This document shows, one piece after another, positions 1 to 6,284 of a DNA stretch of 13,400 nt. Origin of the DNA: Comamonadaceae bacterium. Lineage in GTDB: Bacteria; Pseudomonadota; Gammaproteobacteria; Burkholderiales; Burkholderiaceae. The stretch covers positions 1 to 13,400 of the forward strand of contig CANCGU010000049.1 in assembly GCA_947377705.1 (NCBI GenBank), written 5' to 3'. The first letter of the stretch is position 1, and every line of letters begins with the position of its first letter. A program made the translations under genes and the position numbers. The notes under the pieces were generated by a model that searched no databases, was not told the origin of the DNA, and worked only from the letters and a program-made list of their open reading frames with translations.

Positions 1-1101
1 GCGATCAAAAGCGAATTTGGCGCAGAGCTTTCACACGTACAACTGACCCTCAGCTCGTTGCTGTTGGCATTTGGCACCTCGCAGTTGGTTTGGGGCCCTC
101 TGTCTGACCGCTTTGGTCGTCGCCCTATTTTGCTGTGGGGGCTTGGCGCTTTCACCTTGGCTGGACTTGGCTGCGTGATGGCCAGCAGCATGCAAGAGCT
201 GATCGTGTGGCGCGCCCTGCAAGGTGCCGCCATGGGCGCTGTGGTGATGTGCGCGCGCGCCATTGTGCGAGACCTCTACACACCTGAAACGGGGGCCGGC
301 GTGATGTCCAAAGCCCTATCCGGTTTGGGCTTTTTAGCCTGTGCCAGCGCACCTTTGGGCAGTTTGCTGACAGACCTATGGAGTTGGCATGCTGCTTTGA
401 GTTTAGTGATGAGCTTTGGGGCAATCACTTGGATCATGGTTGCATTGCTTTTCAAGGAAACCGTGCACCGGAAAAATCCAGACGCGCTGCAGATCAAGGT
501 TTTGGCAAAAACCTGGTGGCAGATTCTTCGTCACCCCACTTTCGTTGCGTTCTCTTGTGTGTCCATTGGCTCTTATGGTGGCTTATTCACTTTTTTAGCT
601 TCTTCTGCATTTGTCTTCATCGATTTGTTGGGCCTGGCGCGTTGGGAATATGGATTGCTGCTGTTTTCAATGTCTTTCACCTATTTGCTAGGCACCGTGC
701 TGTGTCGACGTTTATTGGCGCGTTTTGGCGTGACATACACGGTCGCGATTGGCGGTATGTTTAGCCTCGTGGGTGGGGGCTTGATGGCCATCCATGCTTG
801 GCTGGGTTGGCAAAGCGTGCTGAGCTTGATGGGCCCTTTTTATTTATTCATCTTGGCGCATAGCATTCACCAGTCTTGCGGTCAAAGCGGGGCTGTGGGA
901 CCGTTCCCAAAAGCAGCTGGGGCCGCCTCGGCCTTGGGTGGTTTCTTGATGATGGCCACAGCATTTGCCACGGGTCTTTGGCTGGGCGTTGCAAAAGACG
1001 GTTCGGCACTCCCCATGGCGCAGAGCATTGGATTTTGGTCGGTCATCACGGCACTCTCCGCTTGGTTGCTGGTGCTGCGTCGTGGAGGCCCGCGTGACTG
1101 A
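1..1101 (+). CDS. Bcr/CflA-family MFS drug exporter, 5' end cut by window
   Basis: Probable inner-membrane drug/H+ antiporter of the Bcr/CflA branch of the major facilitator superfamily. The frame is open from base 1, so the N-terminus (roughly the first helix) lies outside the window; 366 residues are visible. MFS motif A ([11 protein letters not shown]) sits at visible residues 32-42, between TM2 and TM3, and is followed by alternating hydrophobic segments to the C-terminus. The late segment [18 protein letters not shown] resembles the TM10-11 region of Bcr proteins. The TM5 antiporter motif C is degenerate (SAPLGSLL instead of a clean GPxxGG), so substrate and direction of transport cannot be assigned. 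The first ATG inside the visible frame is not the true start. The 3' end carries the ribosome binding site of miaA and overlaps its start by 8 bases. Family call is firm; substrate is unknown. Confidence 0.88.
   Translation, partial: AIKSEFGAELSHVQLTLSSLLLAFGTSQLVWGPLSDRFGRRPILLWGLGAFTLAGLGCVMASSMQELIVWRALQGAAMGAVVMCARAIVRDLYTPETGAGVMSKALSGLGFLACASAPLGSLLTDLWSWHAALSLVMSFGAITWIMVALLFKETVHRKNPDALQIKVLAKTWWQILRHPTFVAFSCVSIGSYGGLFTFLASSAFVFIDLLGLARWEYGLLLFSMSFTYLLGTVLCRRLLARFGVTYTVAIGGMFSLVGGGLMAIHAWLGWQSVLSLMGPFYLFILAHSIHQSCGQSGAVGPFPKAAGAASALGGFLMMATAFATGLWLGVAKDGSALPMAQSIGFWSVITALSAWLLVLRRGGPRD
1084..1088 (+). promoter_or_regulatory. Shine-Dalgarno GGAGG that fixes the miaA start
   Basis: A perfect GGAGG lies inside the last codons of the exporter gene, five bases before the GTG at 1094. 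It is the strongest evidence that miaA starts at this GTG and not at the in-frame ATG at 965, which would overlap the exporter by 137 bases. It also suggests that the two genes are translationally coupled. Confidence 0.8.
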
Positions 1102-2122
1102 CACCTCAAGGTGCGCACTTGGGTGGACGGTCGACGCCATCGCTTTGGTAGGCCCCACCGCCAGCGGTAAAACTGCCGCAGCTTTGGCCATGGCCCGACA
1201 GTGGCCCATTGAAATCATCAGTGTGGACTCAGCCCTGGTCTATCAAGGCATGGACATTGGCACCGCCAAACCCAGTGCGGATGAACTCGCACAAGTGCCC
1301 CACCACCTGATTGACATTCGCGATCCATTGCACGCCTACAGCGCGGCAGAATTTGCGCGCGATGCTAACCGCTTGATGGCCGACATACGCGCACGCGGCA
1401 AGCTGCCCCTGTTAGTGGGCGGCACCATGCTTTACCTCAAAGCCTTGCGCGATGGCATTGACGACTTACCCACCGCCCAACCCGAGCTGCGCGCAGAGAT
1501 TGAACAACAAGCACTCGCCTTGGGCTGGCCTGCCATGCATGCCGAGTTGGCCAAGGTCGACGCCATCACCGCCGCACGCTTGGCACCCAACGATGCCCAG
1601 CGCATCTCGCGTGCGCTGGAGGTGTGGCGTGTCAGCGGCAAAGCTTTGTCGCAATGGTTTGCACAAGCTGATGCCACACGCGCCTCCCAACCGGGGCTAA
1701 ACATGCCTCTGCTTTCGTTAGAACCAGAAAACCGTGCGTGGCTGCATGCACGCATTGCACAACGCTTTGACCTCATGTTGGCAGGGGGTTTCTTGGCTGA
1801 GGTGCAAACCCTGCGTGCGCGTGGTGACCTGCACATTGATTTGCCCAGCATGCGTTGTGTGGGCTACCGCCAAGCGTGGGAGTTGCTTGACCAGGCCCAA
1901 GCTAAAGGGGCATTGCCTGAGAGCATCCTGCCGCAGCTGCACGCACTGGGCGTGGCCGCCACGCGCCAGTTGGCTAAACGGCAACTCACCTGGCTACGCG
2001 GCATGGATGAGCGCATCGTGATCCCCTGTGATGCACCAGATGCTTTGGCGCAAACACTGGCCGCCATGAAGCGGTTTACTGCAACGGTTCTTTCAGCACG
2101 TCGGGCAGCGGCAGGGGCATGA
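1094..2122 (+). CDS. miaA: tRNA dimethylallyltransferase MiaA
   Basis: MiaA transfers the dimethylallyl group of DMAPP to N6 of adenosine 37 in tRNAs that read UNN codons (i6A37), a cytoplasmic step before MiaB. The 342-residue product has the P-loop GPTASGKT at 20-27, [19 protein letters not shown] at 42-60 with the conserved Asp45, and downstream [30 protein letters not shown] and [14 protein letters not shown], all family signatures. The start is GTG at 1094, with GGAGG five bases upstream; it leaves a roughly 15-residue leader before the core. The start overlaps the exporter stop by 8 bases, so the pair is probably co-transcribed. At about 342 residues it is longer than the E. coli protein (about 316), from the leader and from a C-terminal tail that runs 47 bases into the convergent DUF1178 gene. 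hfq, the usual gammaproteobacterial neighbour, is absent here. Confidence 0.96.
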   Translation: MTDTSRCALGWTVDAIALVGPTASGKTAAALAMARQWPIEIISVDSALVYQGMDIGTAKPSADELAQVPHHLIDIRDPLHAYSAAEFARDANRLMADIRARGKLPLLVGGTMLYLKALRDGIDDLPTAQPELRAEIEQQALALGWPAMHAELAKVDAITAARLAPNDAQRISRALEVWRVSGKALSQWFAQADATRASQPGLNMPLLSLEPENRAWLHARIAQRFDLMLAGGFLAEVQTLRARGDLHIDLPSMRCVGYRQAWELLDQAQAKGALPESILPQLHALGVAATRQLAKRQLTWLRGMDERIVIPCDAPDALAQTLAAMKRFTATVLSARRAAAGA

Positions 2123-2627
2123 CGGCGATGCCCTCGTCCATCAATGCTTCGGTTTCTTCGGGTGTGGCGTGACCACGAATGTTGCGCGTCTTTGCTTCAC
2201 CGTAGTGCATTTTTCGGGCTTCCTCGGGAAAACTATCGCCCACGTCTTCGGTATTCGCCACCACATGACGCACCATCTTGAGCAAGGCGGCTTGGAGTTG
2301 TGCGGGCTCTAAGTTGGCCACCTCTTGCAGACTGGGTAATGCAACGGGTGCAACGGGTGCGGCGGGAGCCGTCGGTTTGGCCGTCGTCGCTGCCGCCGGT
2401 GCATCAGCGTCGTTCGATACGCTGACACTGTGCGCTGCCACATCACGCTCGCCGCGCGTGGTATTTAGATTTAAACGGGGTGCGCTGAGTTTTTTGGTCA
2501 CGCTCGCATCGCCGCACATCGGACATGTGAGCAAGCCACGAGTGAGCTGGCTTTGGTAATCGTCTTCAGAGCCAAACCAGCCTTCAAACACATGGTGGTG
2601 TGCGCATTGCAGGTCTAAAACTTTCAT
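2076..2627 (-). CDS. DUF1178 family protein, zinc-ribbon-like
   Basis: A 183-residue protein of the DUF1178 family, whose function is not established. The N-terminus [18 protein letters not shown] followed by a CPMCG knuckle is typical: Cys8, His11/His12, Cys35 and Cys38 could bind one zinc, in the manner of small regulatory zinc ribbons (inference). Residues about 70-98 are an Ala/Pro/Val-rich linker, partly built from a 9-base DNA repeat. The C-terminal half (about 100-183) contains the conserved segment [14 protein letters not shown] followed by an acidic stretch and IAVMPLP. No signal peptide or membrane segment is seen, so it is probably cytoplasmic. It lies 24 bases after the Nudix gene on the same strand and is probably co-transcribed with it. 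Only a weak GGGA lies upstream, about 11 bases from the ATG. Its last 47 bases overlap the 3' end of miaA on the other strand. Confidence 0.9.
   Translation of the reverse strand: MKVLDLQCAHHHVFEGWFGSEDDYQSQLTRGLLTCPMCGDASVTKKLSAPRLNLNTTRGERDVAAHSVSVSNDADAPAAATTAKPTAPAAPVAPVALPSLQEVANLEPAQLQAALLKMVRHVVANTEDVGDSFPEEARKMHYGEAKTRNIRGHATPEETEALMDEGIAVMPLPLPDVLKEPLQ
2341..2367. repeat. Short tandem 9-base repeat in the DUF1178 linker
   Basis: Two exact copies of gcaacgggt (2341-2349 and 2350-2358) are followed by a diverged third unit, gcggcggga. On the - strand this encodes the Ala/Pro/Val-rich linker of the DUF1178 protein. The unit is a multiple of three, so copy-number change would alter linker length without breaking the frame. 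It is probably simple slippage in a tolerant linker. Confidence 0.7.
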
Positions 2628-2651
2628 GGCTTGAATTATCCCGCAGCCTGC

Positions 2652-3242
2652 CTACGCGCGCTGCCACTGCAAAGGCCATGCGCCACTCAGGTGGTTTTGC
2701 AGCCAGAGCAAACCCGTCAAGGTTTTGGCATCGGTGAGCTGACCATCGCGTGACCAAGCAAGCAGCTCGTCGATGCTGGCATCAAACACATCCAGAAATT
2801 CACCGTCGTCCAACTGACGCTCGCCTTGGGTCAGGCCGCGTGCAAACCAAATGTCAATGAACTCAGTGGAGTAGCTGATCACGGGGTGCAACACGCCCGC
2901 ATGCGCCCACTCTGTGGCGCGATAGCCTGTTTCCTCCAGCAGCTCACGCTGAGCGCAGACCCAGCGGTCTTCCCCCGGATCCAACTTGCCAGCAGGAAAC
3001 TCAATCATCACTTGTTGCACGGGATAGCGGTATTGGCGCTCCATTACCAAACGGCCATCGTCACGCATGGCGATGATCATCACCGCGCCTGGGTGAATCA
3101 CAAACTCGCGCGTGGCGGTATCGCCGCTGGGCAAACGCACGGTGTCGCGAAAGGCGTGCAAGAAGTGACCTTTGACCAGCTCGACATGGTCTAACGTGTG
3201 TTCGACCAAATGGTCATCAGAGGTGGGTTTCATAGTCATCAT
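2652..3242 (-). CDS. Nudix hydrolase, ADP-ribose pyrophosphatase type
   Basis: A 196-residue cytoplasmic Nudix hydrolase. The Nudix box GX5EX7REUXEEXGU is complete at residues 85-107: Gly85, Glu91, Arg99, Glu100, the metal-binding Glu103/Glu104, and Gly106-Tyr107. The preceding segment (about 68-84, ERQYRYPVQQVMIEFPA) is characteristic of the ADP-ribose pyrophosphatase (NudF-like) subgroup, which splits ADP-ribose into AMP and ribose 5-phosphate. The substrate is inferred from subgroup resemblance only; other nucleoside diphosphate derivatives are possible. Three in-frame ATGs (3242, 3239, 3233) compete for the start and none has a clear Shine-Dalgarno; the first begins one base after the U-tract of the nuo terminator. 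The gene lies 45 bases downstream of nuoN and 24 bases upstream of DUF1178. Expression would need readthrough of the nuo terminator or its own promoter at the end of nuoN. Confidence 0.93.
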   Translation of the reverse strand: MMTMKPTSDDHLVEHTLDHVELVKGHFLHAFRDTVRLPSGDTATREFVIHPGAVMIIAMRDDGRLVMERQYRYPVQQVMIEFPAGKLDPGEDRWVCAQRELLEETGYRATEWAHAGVLHPVISYSTEFIDIWFARGLTQGERQLDDGEFLDVFDASIDELLAWSRDGQLTDAKTLTGLLWLQNHLSGAWPLQWQRA

Positions 3243-3243
3243 G

Positions 3244-3270
3244 AAAAAAGCCAGCTATAGAGCTGGCTTT
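3244..3270 (-). terminator. Factor-independent terminator of the nuo operon
   Basis: On the - strand, AAAGCCAGCT, loop CTAT and AGCTGGCTTT form a perfect 10-base-pair stem. The T-run on this strand is TTTTTT, of which three pair with the As of the stem and three follow it. It begins 18 bases after the nuoN stop. The + strand reading has only a broken T-tract (TTTGTT), and no + strand gene ends here, so it serves the nuo operon. The T-run ends one base before the first possible Nudix ATG. Confidence 0.88.
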
Positions 3271-3299
3271 GTTAGAGCATTGGTTGCTTAGGTACCCAA
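3271..3299 (-). promoter_or_regulatory. Weak candidate promoter for Nudix-DUF1178
   Basis: On the - strand, TTGGGT (3299-3294) and TCTAAC (3276-3271) are 17 bases apart, with a TGC extended -10 element just before the hexamer. Matches to consensus are 3/6 and 4/6, so this could easily be chance. If real, transcription would begin near 3264, inside the 5' arm of the nuo terminator. Such a transcript could not form the full hairpin and would escape termination. Listed only because the Nudix gene otherwise has no obvious promoter. Confidence 0.15.
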
Positions 3300-4778
3300 G
3301 GTGCTGACGATGGCGCGTGCGCACAGAGTCATCAAACCACCGGGCAACAAACCTAAGACCAACAGCAAACCGCTGTTGATGAGCAAGACCACGCGCACGT
3401 CTTTACCGGCAGACACGGTGCTGGCGGTCAAAGGTGCGTCAAAGTACATGACCTTGACCACGCGCAAGTAGTAGAACGCGGCCAACAAAGACATCATCAC
3501 AGCGTAAGTTGCCAAGGCAAGCGCGCCGGGTTGATCAGAAGCCACTAGGGCTTGCAACACCGACAACTTACCGGCAAAGCCAACCATCGGCGGCACGCCA
3601 GCGAGTGAAAACATGCACAAGGCCATGACGCCTGCGTACAGTGGACTGCGTTGGTTCAAACCAGCAAAGTCAGCGATCTCTTCGCTCTCAAAGCCTTCGC
3701 GAGCCAGCAACATGATGATGCCAAACACAGCCAATGTAGTGAGCACATACGTGACCACATAGAACATGGCAGAACTATACGCATTGGCAGCAGCAGCAGT
3801 ATTCCCATTGACCACGCCGGAATACAAGCCGATCAACACAAAACCCATTTGAGAGATGGTGGAGAACGCAATCATGCGCTTGAGGTTGGTTTGGGCAATA
3901 CCTGCCAAGTTACCAATCAGCAAGGAAGCAACCGACAAGACCATCAACATTTGCTGCCAGTCGATGGCCAAAGGCATCAAGCCCTCCACCAACAAGCGCA
4001 TGGTCATCGCAAACGCAGCCAATTTGTGCGCGCCACCAATCATGAGTGTCACCACAGTTGGCGCACCTTGGTACACGTCAGGCACCCACATGTGGAATGG
4101 CACCACGCCGAATTTGAAGCCCAAGCCACACACCACAAACACCAAACCCAAAACCAACACTTTGTGGTTGATTTGACCTGACGACACGGCCTTGAAGACG
4201 GTGCTGATGTCAAGTGAACCTGTTGCGCCATAGAGCATGGACATGCCATAGAGCAAGAAACCACTACCCAAAGCACCGAGCACGAAGTACTTCATGGCAG
4301 CTTCAGAGGCTGTTGCGTTGTCGCGGCGCAAGGCCACCAAAGCGTAGCTAGAAAGTGCCAACAATTCCACACCGAGATACAGCACCAAGAAGTTGTTACC
4401 CGAGATCATGACGTACATGCCCAGCAAAGCAAACAGGCCTAGGGTGAACAATTCGCCACCGTGCTTGAGCATATCGCGGTCAGCTGCATAGGGTCGTCCA
4501 TAGACCAAGGTCACAAACACCGCTAAGGTCGAGAAGCACTTGAGCCAGTTGCCCATGGGGTCAGACACGACCATATTGCCGAAGCTATAGACCGTGGTAC
4601 CACTGCTAGCGTCATGCGCTTGAAGCGCGGCCACAACTCCCATCGTCAGCAAGGACAACACATACGTGACGGTGCGTCGAGGTGACTTGACAAACAAGTC
4701 GATCATCGCAATCGCGATGGTCATCACGACCAACAACAGCTCGGGATACAGCGCTGCTAAGTTGAATTTTTCAATCAT
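3288..4778 (-). CDS. nuoN: NADH-quinone oxidoreductase subunit N (complex I)
   Basis: Antiporter-like subunit of the complex I membrane arm, 496 residues, multi-spanning inner-membrane protein (the family has 14 helices). Residues expected in the proton path are present: Glu138 in GVELLALSSYAL (E. coli Glu133 equivalent), Lys222 in FKFGVVPFHMWVPDVYQGAP, Lys252 in GGAHKLAAF, and Lys404 in MVGFAGKL (equivalences from memory). Length matches the family. The ATG at 4778 has AGAGGG 9 bases upstream (4788-4793) and follows the nuoM stop by 15 bases. It is the last nuo gene and is followed after 18 bases by a strong hairpin terminator. The end of the gene may also hold the weak promoter candidate for the next gene. 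Nothing suggests damage. Confidence 0.97.
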   Translation of the reverse strand: MIEKFNLAALYPELLLVVMTIAIAMIDLFVKSPRRTVTYVLSLLTMGVVAALQAHDASSGTTVYSFGNMVVSDPMGNWLKCFSTLAVFVTLVYGRPYAADRDMLKHGGELFTLGLFALLGMYVMISGNNFLVLYLGVELLALSSYALVALRRDNATASEAAMKYFVLGALGSGFLLYGMSMLYGATGSLDISTVFKAVSSGQINHKVLVLGLVFVVCGLGFKFGVVPFHMWVPDVYQGAPTVVTLMIGGAHKLAAFAMTMRLLVEGLMPLAIDWQQMLMVLSVASLLIGNLAGIAQTNLKRMIAFSTISQMGFVLIGLYSGVVNGNTAAAANAYSSAMFYVVTYVLTTLAVFGIIMLLAREGFESEEIADFAGLNQRSPLYAGVMALCMFSLAGVPPMVGFAGKLSVLQALVASDQPGALALATYAVMMSLLAAFYYLRVVKVMYFDAPLTASTVSAGKDVRVVLLINSGLLLVLGLLPGGLMTLCARAIVSTLGT

Positions 4779-4793
4779 TGGGTCTATCCCTCT

Positions 4794-6272
4794 TTATTGG
4801 GGCAACTTGGACAAGGCCACGTGCTTGAGCAACTCAGCCACGGAGACATCCATCACATCAGTGAAAGGCTTGGGGAACAAGCCCATGGCCAACACAGCAA
4901 TTGCTAACAAGGCCAGCATGAAGAATTCACGGCCGTTGATGTCGCTCAATTCTTTAACGTGGTCATTGGCCACAGGGCCGAGGTACACACGTTTGATCAT
5001 CCACAAGGTGTAAGCCGCGCCGAAGATCAAAGCGGATGCAGCGGCAAAGCCGATCCAGAAGTTGTGCTTGATGGCACCCAAGATGACCATCCACTCACCC
5101 ACAAAACCCGCCGTACCTGGCAAACCGCAGTTGGCCATACCAAACAGCAAGGCAAACGCGGCGAACTTAGGCATGGTGTTGACCACGCCGCCGTAGCTGG
5201 CGATTTCGCGTGAATGCATGCGGTCATACAGCACACCAATGGACAAAAACATGGCGGCCGACACAAAACCGTGGGCAATCATTTGCACCAAAGCACCAGA
5301 CACACCGATGTCATTGAAGATAAAGAAGCCCAAAGATACAAAGCCCATGTGTGCGACAGATGAATAAGCCACTAGCTTTTTCATGTCTTCTTGCACCATG
5401 GCCACCAAGCCCACGTAGACCACAGCCACGAGAGACAAAGCAATCATCAGCCATGCAAATTCGCGTGCGGCATCAGGTGCGATGGGCAATGAGAAGCGCA
5501 AGAAACCATAAGCACCGAGCTTCAACATGATCGCAGCCAGCACTGCAGAGCCGCCAGTAGGCGCTTCCACGTGCACATCAGGCAACCAAGTGTGCACAGG
5601 CCACATAGGCACCTTCACAGCGAAGGCTGCAAAGAAGGCAAAGAACAACATGGTTTGTGCATGCGCTGGCAATGGCAATTTGTACCAAGTCGCCAAATCA
5701 AAGCTGCCGCCCGATTGGGTGTACAGATAGATCAAGGCCACCAGCATCAACAAAGAACCGAGCAAGGTGTACAAGAAGAACTTGAACGCTGCATAAATCT
5801 TGTTAGGACCGCCCCAGATACCAATGATCAAGTACATCGGGATCAGCGTGGCTTCAAAGAACACATAGAACAGCATACCGTCGACCGCGCTAAACACGCC
5901 AATCATCAAGCCGCTCAAAATTAAGAATGCGCCCATGTATTGGTTCACACGCTCAGTGATCACTTCCCAACCGGCGATCACGACGATCACCGTGATGAAA
6001 GCGGTCAGCAAGACGAACCACAATGACAAGCCGTCCACTCCGAGGTGGTAGAACACATTGAAGCGTTCAATCCACATGGATTTTTCAACGAATTGCAACG
6101 CAGCTGTGCTGTTATCGAAACCGTTATACAGCGGCAAGGTGACGCCTAAGCTGACCACAGAACCGATCAAAGCGATCCAGCGTACGACCTTTGCATGTTC
6201 GTCACGCCCCAAGGCGAGCAAGATGACACCAAACAGAATTGGCGTCCAAATGGCAAGGCTCAATAAACCCAT
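4794..6272 (-). CDS. nuoM: NADH-quinone oxidoreductase subunit M (complex I)
   Basis: Antiporter-like proton-pumping subunit of the membrane arm, 492 residues, strongly hydrophobic throughout. Conserved features: Glu140 in FFEATLIPMYLIIGIWGG (E. coli Glu144 equivalent), Lys220 in FAVKVPMWPVHTWLPD, VEAPTGGSAVLAA at 235-247, Lys251 in MLKLGAYGFLRF, and Glu393 in GFVGEW, near the distal end of the channel. The start ATG at 6272 has AAGGAG (6286-6281) 8 bases upstream, the cleanest ribosome binding site in the intergenic junctions here; it overlaps the nuoL stop codon. The nuoL-nuoM gap is 12 bases and the nuoM-nuoN gap is 15, as expected for tightly coupled subunits needed in equal amounts. Confidence 0.97.
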   Translation of the reverse strand: MGLLSLAIWTPILFGVILLALGRDEHAKVVRWIALIGSVVSLGVTLPLYNGFDNSTAALQFVEKSMWIERFNVFYHLGVDGLSLWFVLLTAFITVIVVIAGWEVITERVNQYMGAFLILSGLMIGVFSAVDGMLFYVFFEATLIPMYLIIGIWGGPNKIYAAFKFFLYTLLGSLLMLVALIYLYTQSGGSFDLATWYKLPLPAHAQTMLFFAFFAAFAVKVPMWPVHTWLPDVHVEAPTGGSAVLAAIMLKLGAYGFLRFSLPIAPDAAREFAWLMIALSLVAVVYVGLVAMVQEDMKKLVAYSSVAHMGFVSLGFFIFNDIGVSGALVQMIAHGFVSAAMFLSIGVLYDRMHSREIASYGGVVNTMPKFAAFALLFGMANCGLPGTAGFVGEWMVILGAIKHNFWIGFAAASALIFGAAYTLWMIKRVYLGPVANDHVKELSDINGREFFMLALLAIAVLAMGLFPKPFTDVMDVSVAELLKHVALSKLPQ

Positions 6273-6284
6273 TTTTTATTCTCC

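Noticed and set aside
965..1093. miaA start at the in-frame ATG at 965
   Set aside because: It would overlap the exporter by 137 bases and add 43 residues without family similarity; GTG 1094 has GGAGG at ideal spacing.
3244..3270. The nuoN-Nudix hairpin as a bidirectional terminator
   Set aside because: On the + strand the T-tract is broken (TTTGTT) and no + strand gene ends nearby; the - strand reading alone explains it.
3651..4181. 176-codon open frame on the + strand, antisense to nuoN
   Set aside because: The product is His/Gln-rich, as expected from the complement of hydrophobic codons; nuoN is complete and conserved.
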